Shown here piece after piece: positions 17,377 through 24,919 of a DNA stretch of 33,839 nucleotides. Source of the stretch: Flavobacteriales bacterium (lineage in GTDB: Bacteria > Bacteroidota > Bacteroidia > CAIKAF01); NCBI GenBank assembly GCA_025451295.1, contig JANWKQ010000159.1, forward strand, positions 1-33,839, given 5' to 3'. The stretch's first letter is position 1, and each line of letters starts with the position of its first letter. The notes under the pieces were generated by a model that made no database searches, was not told the origin of the DNA, and saw nothing but the letters and a program-made list of their open reading frames with translations. The position numbers and the translations under genes are program-made.

Positions 17377-17429
17377 TTTCAGACAATATTCATTCTATAA
17401 ATCCTGTTTTAATCCCATATCTTTAAGGC

Positions 17430-18206
17430 ATGCTGAAGGCCCTTACCATTTCTATTGTTTTTCTATTGCTCATGCCTCTTGCATTTCCGCAGTGCAATAT
17501 TGTAAGCGGTAAAAAGGGTATGATCCAGGATTCGGCGAAAAGTCTCAACATTTACTATAATGTAGCAATCGATGGAGATGGTTCGTTTAGAAGTCTGGGG
17601 GCCGACCTTTCCTGCGGTCTTTCATTCCCGGATATTGAGGCCCCCTGGAGTGGTAACAATAGCACAACGAGTCGTATTTCCTATAATTTTTCGGAATCGA
17701 TTGTGGCTGTAAAAGTTTTTATTGCCTATACGGGTGTTCAAACTCAGATACAACCCGAAACATTCACGATCACCACAAATGGATCTGTCCCTACCCTCAT
17801 TGTGGATCCGGGGGATTGTACCCAATGGAAAATAAACGCCAACACCATTTCAAGTCCTCACATTATCAACTCTGTAAATGCAATTGTAACGGTAAAATCA
17901 ACAACTCCATTTACGACCCTCACTCTAACAACCGGCATGAAAAGCAGTGAAACCGGAGGATCATCCTATGGGCTCTGTACCACAGGAGCTGTAAAAAACA
18001 ATGAACTGGTGGTGATGCTGGATGAAAAAGAAATGTCATTGGTGAACATTGGTTTTTATGATGATACAGGTCCGGTGGAAACACTCAATATTCAACCGGA
18101 TTTACAATACTGGGTTCGTGATCCCTCAGGAAAAGAATTCAAAGTACAGGTAAAAGAAGTGGTGAAGGATGGAAAAAATACTTTGATCAAGCTGATCAAA
18201 GTATAA
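17430..18206 (+). CDS. Secreted protein of unknown function
   Basis: A 258-aa protein with a signal peptide of about 20 residues. Cys21 directly follows AFPQ; Gln at -1 argues against lipidation. The middle (about 40-175) is rich in short beta-strands and in Thr, Ser and Asn (for example SESIVAVKVFIAYTG and TLTLTTG), suggesting a beta-sandwich adhesin-like fold. Cysteines at about 62, 130 and 183 could form disulfides. Residues about 190-258 form a second, more charged part ending FKVQVKEVVKDGKNTLIKLI. I do not recognise the family. A TATCTTTA near-match to the -7 element (17418-17425) ends four bases before the ATG, again implying almost no leader. The next gene starts 24 bases after the stop but has its own promoter motif. 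Confidence 0.65.
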   Translation: MLKALTISIVFLLLMPLAFPQCNIVSGKKGMIQDSAKSLNIYYNVAIDGDGSFRSLGADLSCGLSFPDIEAPWSGNNSTTSRISYNFSESIVAVKVFIAYTGVQTQIQPETFTITTNGSVPTLIVDPGDCTQWKINANTISSPHIINSVNAIVTVKSTTPFTTLTLTTGMKSSETGGSSYGLCTTGAVKNNELVVMLDEKEMSLVNIGFYDDTGPVETLNIQPDLQYWVRDPSGKEFKVQVKEVVKDGKNTLIKLIKV

Positions 18207-18211
18207 ATTTG
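18204..18211 (+). promoter_or_regulatory. -7 promoter element for the WTHxAHL-family gene
   Basis: TAAATTTG is an exact TAnnTTTG match. It overlaps the stop codon of the preceding gene and ends 19 bases before the GTG start at 18231. Confidence 0.55.
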
Positions 18212-18230
18212 TGCTCTGAAATTTTGATCT

Positions 18231-18719
18231 GTGGAAGCCATTACATCATTTACGTCTGAAAAAGAAATTGAACTTCTTGCAGAAGGGTTTAACAACCGTA
18301 CCCTACCCAAGCCAGCATGGACCCATGATGCACATTTAACCATGGCGATCTGGCATTTGAAGAAATACGATTTTTACGAAGCGGTCTGCAAAATTAAATC
18401 AGCCATCATTATTTATAATCAATCCGTAGGAGGTGTGAATGATTCCATGAATGGTTATCATGAAACCCTCACCGTTTTCTGGATGAAAGTGGTTTATTTC
18501 TATACCACCAATCATAAAAATAAATCGTTGATGGATACATGCAACGGGTTTTTATCAAGCCCGCTGGCTAGCCGTGATCTTCCCTTCTATTTTTATGAAA
18601 AAGAAAAACTCATGTCAACTAAATTCAGATTATTATACATGGAACCGAATAAAAATGAGTTTGATTATGGGACATTGGGAAAGATCCTTAGGAAAGAAAT
18701 CATTTTGCGCCAGGGATAA
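18231..18719 (+). CDS. Conserved uncharacterised protein with WTHxAHL and GYHETLT motifs
   Basis: A 162-aa cytoplasmic protein without signal or membrane segment. Two motifs stand out: W30-T-H32-D-A-H35-L and G75-Y-H77-E-T-L-T81, with IYNQSVGG between them. From memory the same pair of motifs occurs in small uncharacterised proteins of many bacterial phyla, so it is a conserved family without an assigned role. The three conserved histidines plus E78 are placed so that they could bind a metal or act in catalysis; that is inference. The start is GTG 18231, supported by the fit of the N-terminus (FNNRTLPKPAWTH) and a promoter element 19 bases upstream. The fold is predicted mostly helical. It is followed by the inverted-repeat region at 18764-18933. 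Confidence 0.72.
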   Translation: MEAITSFTSEKEIELLAEGFNNRTLPKPAWTHDAHLTMAIWHLKKYDFYEAVCKIKSAIIIYNQSVGGVNDSMNGYHETLTVFWMKVVYFYTTNHKNKSLMDTCNGFLSSPLASRDLPFYFYEKEKLMSTKFRLLYMEPNKNEFDYGTLGKILRKEIILRQG

Positions 18720-19070
18720 TTTTTCTCCCAGACTTATCCACGTTGCTTACGCCACATTTTTTGTTTCCCGCAGATTTACGCAAATTTACGGAGAACCATT
18801 CGGTCTGATACCATTTCGCTACCAACCCATCCGGCGGATTATTTACACTGATACAAGGTGCTATAGCGGCTCATCAGCGCAAATCTATCGGAGAAAATAA
18901 ATTCAGCGTCAATCTGCGCAAATCTGCGGGAAATAATATCGGTGAGCCGGCAGGCGAATATGATAAGACTACGAACCTGAGTGGCTTAGCATAACAATAC
19001 AAACTTTATTTGCAAACAACCACAACATTCCTTACTTTCAAATTGAATTTAAGAACCCAAATTCCACATT
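18720..19070. other. 351-base intergenic region holding an inverted-repeat element
   Basis: The region contains the inverted repeat 18764-18933 described separately. A TTTATTTG near-match to the -7 element at about 19006-19013 may drive the kelch-like gene that starts at 19071. A reading frame crossing it (to 18900) is translated repeat sequence and is not considered a gene. Confidence 0.6.
18764..18933. repeat. 170-bp element bounded by 27-bp inverted repeats
   Basis: The left arm 18764-18790 (TTTCCCGCAGATTTACGCAA...) is matched in reverse complement by the right arm 18907-18933 at 24 of 27 positions. Each arm is itself built from short iterated CGCAAATTT/CGCAGATTT-like units, and another such unit (CAGCGCAAATCTATCGG) lies inside. 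Similar CGCAGATTTACGCAGATTT-type repeats are, to my recollection, dispersed in Bacteroidota genomes. It carries no gene. A non-autonomous mobile element or a repeat-derived RNA structure are both possible. Confidence 0.75.
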
Positions 19071-20621
19071 ATGTCCAGCCTAAAAAATTATTCTAGGTCG
19101 TGCATCACTTCAATTGTGATTTCGAACCTATTTGTTTTTTTCGTTCAATCTTCTTTGAATGCACAAACATTTACACCAAAAACCGCATATCTGGGTCAAT
19201 GGGCATTTGCTCCCGGGGTTGCACACCCTCCAACAAACTCTGTTTATATTCCTGGTGTTTACCAGTTTGGTGATATCGATCAATTTGTTCGATACAATGT
19301 AACCACCAACACATGGAGCGTGGTAGCAGGATTACCCGCCACAAAAAGTGAATTTGGTTCTGCCTTTAATGCGAATAACCGAATATTTTTTGGTGGTGGT
19401 GTAGACCAACCCGGGACTTTTACCAATGTGGTTTGGGAATTTATTCCACCTGCCACTTTTGTTATGGTAGATAATATTCCAAACGGACCTGCTTCTTCTT
19501 TTAGTTTTTCAGTGGGAAATTGCGGATATGTAGGAGAAGGGATCGTTGCCGGTTTCGGAAACTCAAATACTTTTTACAAATTCAATCCGATATTACCACC
19601 AGGACTCCAGTGGAGTATTGCAACTGCATATCCCGGTTCGGGTGATGTGAATTGCGGAAGTGGTTCACTCAACGGTTTTGGTTATGCAGGATTCGGAAGA
19701 TCAAATCCGGGTTCTACCGTTTATAATGATTGGTGGAGATTTGATCCATTGTTAGGCGCCACAGGTACATGGACCGCCATGACCGCATTTCCCGGCGCTC
19801 CAAGGGAATGTCCCATGATCACTTCACAATGTAATAAACTCATTTTAATTGGTGGCGTAAATTTATCTGGGGCGAACTTTAATGATATCTGGGAATTTGA
19901 TCCCGCTATTGGTGCCACCGGTACCTGGACATTTTTAGGAACCAACAATGCAGTATGGGGTCCACAAAACGGAAGATACGGTCCTGCCTTTGCCGATTAT
20001 GGTGATAGTTTGTTTTTTGGAATGGGCTACGGCGCATCCAACGTAAACACCGACTGGAATTTATTTAATTATTGTCCGGCTCCATTGCCTGTGGAAGTGG
20101 CAAACTTAGAAGCAGACCTCCTGGAAAATAACAGGGTAGATGTAATCTGGACGACAATGACGGAGATCAATAACGATTATTTTGAAATTGAAAGTTCCAT
20201 AGATGGAATCAATTGGGAATTGATGGGACGTGTAAACGGATCCGGAAATTCATCCACACTCCTCTCCTATCATCTGATCGATGAATCTCCCGAGTTGGGA
20301 ACAAATTATTATCGTTTAAGACAGGTAGATTTCGACGGAAATTATAAATTTCTGGGAATGACAACTGCTAGTATAGATCAAACGTCAGGTAAAGAAATAT
20401 TGGTATATCCAAATCCCTCTTATGAATGGTTCCAGGTTATTTTGCCCGGAAATTCAGAAATAGTAACCTATCGGATCTTCGATAGTTTTGGGTCTGAGAT
20501 CATGTCTGGTTATTTTAGTGAAGAAAAAAATCAGGTATTAACAAGTTCAATGGCACGTGGTATGTATTGGGTTCATTTGGATGATGCCAACCATACGGTA
20601 GTCAAGATCATCAAGATGTAG
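19071..20621 (+). CDS. T9SS-exported kelch-like propeller protein
   Basis: A 516-aa secreted protein. The signal peptide is long (about 1-31, ending LNAQ). Residues about 40-340 hold kelch-like repeats: RYNVTTNTWSVVAGLP, WRFDPLLGATGTWTAM, LIGGVNLSGANFNDIWEFDP. The last two are near-duplicates of each other. Residues about 345-440 form a fibronectin-like region common before sorting domains (VIWTTMTEINNDYFEIESS, NYYRLRQVDFDG). Residues 445-516 are the type-A T9SS sorting domain (VYPNPSYEW..., ARGMYWVHLDD, KIIKM). Ligand or enzyme activity cannot be inferred. The next gene starts 30 bases downstream and encodes another T9SS propeller, so the two are probably one operon. Confidence 0.87.
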   Translation: MSSLKNYSRSCITSIVISNLFVFFVQSSLNAQTFTPKTAYLGQWAFAPGVAHPPTNSVYIPGVYQFGDIDQFVRYNVTTNTWSVVAGLPATKSEFGSAFNANNRIFFGGGVDQPGTFTNVVWEFIPPATFVMVDNIPNGPASSFSFSVGNCGYVGEGIVAGFGNSNTFYKFNPILPPGLQWSIATAYPGSGDVNCGSGSLNGFGYAGFGRSNPGSTVYNDWWRFDPLLGATGTWTAMTAFPGAPRECPMITSQCNKLILIGGVNLSGANFNDIWEFDPAIGATGTWTFLGTNNAVWGPQNGRYGPAFADYGDSLFFGMGYGASNVNTDWNLFNYCPAPLPVEVANLEADLLENNRVDVIWTTMTEINNDYFEIESSIDGINWELMGRVNGSGNSSTLLSYHLIDESPELGTNYYRLRQVDFDGNYKFLGMTTASIDQTSGKEILVYPNPSYEWFQVILPGNSEIVTYRIFDSFGSEIMSGYFSEEKNQVLTSSMARGMYWVHLDDANHTVVKIIKM

Positions 20622-20651
20622 TTTTTCTGTCATTCCAAAAATTGATATCCT

Positions 20652-22298
20652 ATGAAACCCACCCGATTCATATTTTTGTTTTTGATCAGTTATTTTTTCT
20701 TCAATACATTCAATCAGGCACAATCACCTTTCTGGTTATGGTCACGTAGTGCCGGAGGTACTACTTATGATGTCGCCAATTCGGTTTCGGCAGATCTGGC
20801 AGGTAACACAATTGCCACCGGTTATTTTAATGGAGCATCCATCACATTCGGAGCGGATGTTTTATTAAATGCCAATCTGGATACTTCAAATGTTTTTATT
20901 GTGAAATATGATCCTGCCGGAAATCCGGTCTGGGCCAGGGGTGCTGGAGGCACAGGCCATGACCGCGGAACTGCGGTCGCAACGGACGCTTCCGGAAATA
21001 TATATGTCACCGGATATTTTGAAAGTGCAACCATTACTTTTGATACGATCACATTAAACAATCTATCCATGTATTCGGATATGTTCCTTGCAAAATATGA
21101 TGCTGCCGGAAATATTGTTTGGGCCAAAAGTGCAGGAAGTATGTATAATGATGGTGCAAATGCGATTGCCGTGGATGATGCAGGAAATATTCTGGTGGCT
21201 GGTTATTTTCAGGCAGCTTCGATGAGTTTTGATACGACCACGATTAACAATCAAGGAAATTTCGACATGTTTGTGGTAAAATATTCTTCCTCCGGAAATG
21301 TACTGTGGGTCGATGGCAGAGGTGGAAATAATGAAGAGAAGGCATATGCTATTACAACAGATGGCTCCAACAATGTAGTTGTGAGTGGTGCTTTTTTAAG
21401 TTCAAGTGTTTTATTTGATGTGGACACCATTAATTATTCCGGAGGCGCTTATACAGATATTTTTACGGTTAAGTATACATCGGCCGGAAATGTTAGCTGG
21501 GCCAATTGCGAAGGAGGCACCTATCTGGATGAACCTAATGCTGCAGTTATGGATATCAATGGAAATACATATATCGCAGGCATTTATTATAGCTCCTCCA
21601 TTCCGTTTGGAACAGATACATTATCAAATTCAGGTTCCAGTTTTTATGGAGATATGTTTATTGCCAAATATGATGTGAACGGAAATAATGTTTGGGCTAA
21701 ACGAGCAGGAGCCGGCACCAACAACGATTGGGCAACTGCATTGGATATGGATATTGCAGGAAATGTATGGGTTTCCGGTGTTTTTGGATCGACCATCAGT
21801 TTCGACAGTTTTACATTGACAAATGAGGCCATGTTCCTTGTTCAGTTTGATGCGAATGGAACGGCTCTTTATGCAACAGATGTGGCCGGAGGTATGGCAT
21901 ATGGAATGTCAATCGATATTCTCGACAATATTCATATTGCTGGAATTGTATATGATCCCACGATTACATTTGGAAGTAACCCCGTGTTAAACTCTAATGG
22001 GTTTTATGATGTGATTGTCGCCAAACACGGAACCACTGCTGGTATTTGGACTTGTTGTGATCCGTTAGATATGGTCGTTTATCCGAACCCAACCTCTGAT
22101 GAAATTATTCTTTCGAGTCCGGAAAATGAGATCATCACCTTATTAGAGATCTACAATATTCACGGAGAAAAAGTTTTGCTACGCCAGGCATATGATCAGT
22201 ATCTGGTAACTGATGTTTCCACTTTTGCTCCGGGTATTTATTTCCTGGTCATGGAAACAACGGAGCGAAGATTGATTAAGAAGATCATCAAGAGGTAG
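20652..22298 (+). CDS. T9SS-exported SBBP-repeat propeller protein
   Basis: A 548-aa secreted protein with a signal peptide (about 1-24, ending NQAQ). Residues about 28-465 contain six to seven repeats of about 62 residues. Each has a consensus like W(A)(K/R)..GGT..D.....VATDASGNIYVTGYF.....TFDT followed by FVVKYD..GN, the hallmark of SBBP ('beta-propeller repeat') proteins. Residues 476-548 are a type-A T9SS sorting domain (VYPNPTSDE..., APGIYFLVMET, KKIIKR). The repeats are close enough to be recent duplications, and DNA-level recombination between them is likely. It follows the kelch-like cargo by 30 bases with no promoter between, so they are probably co-expressed. Role unknown. Confidence 0.87.
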   Translation: MKPTRFIFLFLISYFFFNTFNQAQSPFWLWSRSAGGTTYDVANSVSADLAGNTIATGYFNGASITFGADVLLNANLDTSNVFIVKYDPAGNPVWARGAGGTGHDRGTAVATDASGNIYVTGYFESATITFDTITLNNLSMYSDMFLAKYDAAGNIVWAKSAGSMYNDGANAIAVDDAGNILVAGYFQAASMSFDTTTINNQGNFDMFVVKYSSSGNVLWVDGRGGNNEEKAYAITTDGSNNVVVSGAFLSSSVLFDVDTINYSGGAYTDIFTVKYTSAGNVSWANCEGGTYLDEPNAAVMDINGNTYIAGIYYSSSIPFGTDTLSNSGSSFYGDMFIAKYDVNGNNVWAKRAGAGTNNDWATALDMDIAGNVWVSGVFGSTISFDSFTLTNEAMFLVQFDANGTALYATDVAGGMAYGMSIDILDNIHIAGIVYDPTITFGSNPVLNSNGFYDVIVAKHGTTAGIWTCCDPLDMVVYPNPTSDEIILSSPENEIITLLEIYNIHGEKVLLRQAYDQYLVTDVSTFAPGIYFLVMETTERRLIKKIIKR

Positions 22299-22321
22299 TT
22301 TTCCTGAGCGCCTATACCGTT

Positions 22322-22341
22322 GTCCCGAAAGCTATCGGGAC
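22322..22341. repeat. Palindromic hairpin related to the one at 59-76
   Basis: A 7-bp stem (GTCCCGA 22322-22328 with TCGGGAC 22335-22341) encloses AAGCTA. It shares the sequence CCCG(CG)AAAGC and the GGGACCG end with the hairpin upstream of fmt. It lies 24 bases after the SBBP gene stop; no U-tract follows. Confidence 0.6.
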
Positions 22342-22390
22342 CGTTATATCTTCTTTGTCGCTTCTCGAAAAAATTTTTCTCGGTTTTAGC

Positions 22391-22500
22391 AGCGACGGAC
22401 CCTGGTCCGTCGTTACTGTTGGACCAAAATTAGATCGAAGCAACAAAAAAGGATGTCGCTCCTCCGCCGCGGTGGACCACGGCGCTGGCGGTTATAAAAT
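22391..22500. repeat. Intergenic palindrome cluster
   Basis: A perfect 9-bp inverted repeat with a two-base loop (22393-22401 with 22404-22412) is followed by a G+C-rich, imperfect hairpin at about 22461-22492 (CCGCC...GGCGG with GTGG/CCAC inside). Local G+C is far above its surroundings. The GTCGCTCCT string at about 22453-22461 recurs, inverted, at about 12042-12050 downstream of the 12090 gene, consistent with dispersed repeats. A 60-codon frame across it is translated repeat, not a gene. Confidence 0.6.
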
Positions 22501-22506
22501 AAATTC

Positions 22507-22514
22507 TACCTTTA
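22507..22514 (+). promoter_or_regulatory. Probable -7 element for the AHSA1-like gene
   Basis: TACCTTTA differs from TAnnTTTG only at the last base and lies 31 bases before the ATG at 22546. Confidence 0.4.
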
Positions 22515-22545
22515 ATGCAAGATACATCCTTAACTGAACGATCAC

Positions 22546-22944
22546 ATGAAAACAAAAAACATTAAACAAACCGTAACATTCGACTCAAAACCTGCTGAAG
22601 TGTATGCACTCATTATGGATGCAAAAAAACATACCGGATTTACGGGTTCCAAAACGACCATGAGCAATAAACCAAAAGGGAAGTTCACTGCGTACGATGA
22701 GTACATTCACGGACATAATATTGAACTCACCGAAGGAAAAAAGATCATACAAGCCTGGCATTTTGCCGAGGAAGGATGGCCGGATGATCATTTTTCGATT
22801 TGTACGTTTGAATTTAAGAAGGAAGGAAAAGGGACCAAACTCAGCTTTACACAAACCGGAGTTCCTGAACATAAGATAGAAGCATTAAAACAAGGCTGGA
22901 AAGATTATTACTGGAAGCCAATGAAGGCCTTTCTGAAAAAATAA
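22546..22944 (+). CDS. SRPBCC / AHSA1-domain protein
   Basis: A 132-aa cytoplasmic protein spanning one START-like (SRPBCC) domain of the AHSA1 group, named after activator of Hsp90 ATPase. Visible family traits are the opening IKQTVTFDSKPAEVYALIMD (5-24), a central G.IELTEGKKIIQAW strand (56-71) and the closing GTKLSFTQTGVPEH..., GWKDYYWKPMKAFL. The fold makes a hydrophobic cavity, and bacterial members are mostly uncharacterised small-molecule or protein-binding proteins. The length is full for a single domain. The gene has its own promoter-like element and lies between repeat-rich DNA and an unrelated secreted protein, so context gives no clue to its ligand. Confidence 0.88.
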   Translation: MKTKNIKQTVTFDSKPAEVYALIMDAKKHTGFTGSKTTMSNKPKGKFTAYDEYIHGHNIELTEGKKIIQAWHFAEEGWPDDHFSICTFEFKKEGKGTKLSFTQTGVPEHKIEALKQGWKDYYWKPMKAFLKK

Positions 22945-22985
22945 TAACAACACAATAAATAAGGGTAATTTCGTTTTTAATACCT

Positions 22986-23780
22986 GTGAAAAGGTTATTG
23001 GTTATATTTTTTCTTTGGCTTTCGGGTATCATCCATGCTCAAAGCACAAATTCCTATTTTATTCGCTTTATTTCTGAGGCCGATTCGTCCAGCATACCAT
23101 TCGCTGCTGTTTCTGCCATAGTAGCTGATACCATGCAAAACGGATGGATCACTGATATCGATGGAATGATTGAAATAAAAGAAACAGAAATGAATCAAGA
23201 CGCAATTTATAAGGTTAGCGCTTATTTATACAACCCAGCTAAAATTCTTCCTGGCAATTTTTTATTGAATGATACATTCATCGTTTTGTTGAGACCCGCC
23301 CCGGTTTCGTTCAATGATATTGAGATCGTTTCCTATAGGATCTTTGTTGATCCTGACAAACAAGACAAAAAGAAGAAAAAAAAGAAAAAGGAGGAGCCGA
23401 TGTGGGGAACCATTACTCCTTTGTACACAATGGAACAATATGCTGTAATGGATTCAATTGCGGATGGTGAATGGTTTAAGGCCCGACCTAAGGGTATCGG
23501 GATCGATCTTGATTTTTTCTACGAATATTTACAGGATGAGATCAAATATCCTGAATATGACAGAGAAAAAGGGATAGAAGAAAAGGTCTGGTTTAGCCTC
23601 AAATTTGGTGATAAAGGAATTATTGAACAGATAAAGCTAATGAAAGCAGATAGTCCTTTAATGGTTTTAGCCGTTGCCCAGGTCCTCGTAAAGATTGGTA
23701 GAATTTTGCCCAATGATTTTGGAGGCAGTATAAGTAAAGGTGCCGAAATTTACTTACCCGTAAATTTTAGGTTGAAGTAA
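22986..23780 (+). CDS. Secreted CarboxypepD_reg-like / poly-Lys / TonB-C-like protein
   Basis: A 264-aa protein from a GTG start at 22986. It has a signal peptide (about 1-19, ending IHAQ). Residues about 24-103 resemble a carboxypeptidase-regulatory-like domain (IPFAAVSAI...GWITDIDGMIEIKE). A linker contains eight consecutive lysines (128-135). Residues about 174-264 match a TonB C-terminal domain: FFYEYLQDEIKYPEYDREKG (178-197), then EKVWFSLKFGDKGIIEQIKL, ending IYLPVNFRLK. Real TonB proteins have an N-terminal membrane anchor and a Pro-rich linker; here the domain is secreted free into the periplasm. It therefore cannot transduce energy itself and may bind receptors or cell wall. A TAATTTCG near-match to the -7 element lies about 15 bases before the GTG. 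Confidence 0.72.
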   Translation: MKRLLVIFFLWLSGIIHAQSTNSYFIRFISEADSSSIPFAAVSAIVADTMQNGWITDIDGMIEIKETEMNQDAIYKVSAYLYNPAKILPGNFLLNDTFIVLLRPAPVSFNDIEIVSYRIFVDPDKQDKKKKKKKKEEPMWGTITPLYTMEQYAVMDSIADGEWFKARPKGIGIDLDFFYEYLQDEIKYPEYDREKGIEEKVWFSLKFGDKGIIEQIKLMKADSPLMVLAVAQVLVKIGRILPNDFGGSISKGAEIYLPVNFRLK

Positions 23781-23851
23781 CTCCATCTCATCATGAGAAA
23801 AATTCAACCAGGCTGCTGAAGGATAGTTCCTCCACTTGCAAATAACTCTGT

Positions 23852-23880
23852 TTCACGAGGCCAAATCCCGGTCTCGTGAA
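23852..23880. repeat. Stable hairpin upstream of the 23940 gene
   Basis: An 11-bp stem with one G-T pair (23852-23862 with 23870-23880) encloses a seven-base loop. TTTCACGA occurs again at about 23896-23903, followed by CTTTTTGGCC, giving a partial direct repeat of the left arm. No T-run follows directly, so termination of the preceding gene is possible but not certain. Confidence 0.55.
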
Positions 23881-23939
23881 TAAAAAGGAGGGTTTCACGA
23901 CTTTTTGGCCAACTTTGATCATCAAACCATCCTTCACGT

Positions 23940-24818
23940 ATGCAAAGCCAACCTGGATTCTATCTTATTTACTTTCTGCTATTCATAGTGATCTTTTCTT
24001 CCTTTTCATGTTCCATGAGTTTTGAGAAAAGAAGATACAGGCCAGGTTATCATGTGAATGTGATACAGAATCATCGGCAGACAAAGTCTGCTCAACAAAC
24101 AACGGATCGGATCAACAATCAAAAAAGTACTTCTTCGGATCTGAAAATAGTCTCAACCGTTACAGATCAACCCTCGGATCTTAAAATGAATATGGAGGTC
24201 GAGTCTTCTAAAACAATCGACTTTATTCCGACCAGAACAAAAAATATACAGGGGTCACAAAGTTTTCATAAAAAACATGACCTGGCCAAATGGAAAGTGG
24301 ATCATGCGCTACAAACAAAAGGATTCAGTATAAAAAAGAGAAGAATTGGGGCATGGATACTCTGGGGAATCGCTTTGTTGCTAGTCCTGCTAAGTATTAT
24401 TTCCGCCATCACAAACATTGCCTTTGCTCCTTATTATTATTATGCCTGGACTGCCCTTTGGCTTCTTCCGATAATTGCCATTCTTTCGGGGATTGCTGGT
24501 TTGCTGGTGAGGGTGGTTGGTGAGAAAAAAGAACCTGATTATGAATTTCAGCCAAAGCTGGTGGAGGCGGCATTCATAGTTTCTGTTTCATTCTTGTCTA
24601 TAAGCATTCTGGCCCTTGTGTTTAGTTTTTTCAGCACTTTTATTATCCTGTGTTTTTACCTGATAATGGCTAGTTTTGGAGGAGGAGGGGTAGCAATGGG
24701 TTTGGGAATTTACATGTTCAAGGATGATAAAAGTGTAAAAACCAAACTAGCCATCGCATTTGGGGTCATTTGTTTGATCCTGGCCATTCTTGCATTTTTA
24801 CTGATCGCTCTTTTTTAG
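23940..24818 (+). CDS. Putative lipoprotein with EKRRYRPGYHV motif and multiple TM helices
   Basis: A 292-aa protein. A hydrophobic signal is followed by Cys24 (SSFSC). Right after it comes F28-E-K-R-R-Y-R-P-G-Y-H-V39, a motif I associate with small Bacteroidota lipoproteins. Residues about 40-130 are polar and low in hydrophobic residues. The C-terminal half has about five membrane helices (136-158, 168-193, 209-230, 231-258, 268-291) with charged loops. A lipoprotein-like N-terminus joined to polytopic membrane segments is unusual. If Cys24 is lipidated the protein must stay in the inner membrane. A CAACTTTG near-match to the -7 element lies about 21 bases before the ATG. Function unknown. 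Confidence 0.65.
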   Translation: MQSQPGFYLIYFLLFIVIFSSFSCSMSFEKRRYRPGYHVNVIQNHRQTKSAQQTTDRINNQKSTSSDLKIVSTVTDQPSDLKMNMEVESSKTIDFIPTRTKNIQGSQSFHKKHDLAKWKVDHALQTKGFSIKKRRIGAWILWGIALLLVLLSIISAITNIAFAPYYYYAWTALWLLPIIAILSGIAGLLVRVVGEKKEPDYEFQPKLVEAAFIVSVSFLSISILALVFSFFSTFIILCFYLIMASFGGGGVAMGLGIYMFKDDKSVKTKLAIAFGVICLILAILAFLLIALF

Positions 24819-24907
24819 ATCCCCGATCCATTACCAGCAGGACTTTTTAGCCTTAAATGAAGTAGTAAAAAATTATTAACAGACCTTATCCATCATTTTC
24901 CCTTTCG

Positions 24908-24915
24908 TAAATTTG
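24908..24915 (+). promoter_or_regulatory. -7 promoter element for dnaE
   Basis: TAAATTTG, exact, ends four bases before the dnaE ATG at 24920. The stretch from here to the ATG is identical to that of fmt at all but one position, so dnaE mRNA is also expected to be leaderless or nearly so. Confidence 0.7.
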
Positions 24916-24919
24916 CTAC

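Noticed and set aside
18574-18900. 108-codon frame overlapping the WTHxAHL gene end and the inverted repeat
   Set aside because: Half lies in another frame of a conserved gene and half is translated repeat.
22355-22537. 60-codon frame in the palindrome cluster
   Set aside because: Composed almost entirely of palindromic DNA; no signal or homology recognisable.
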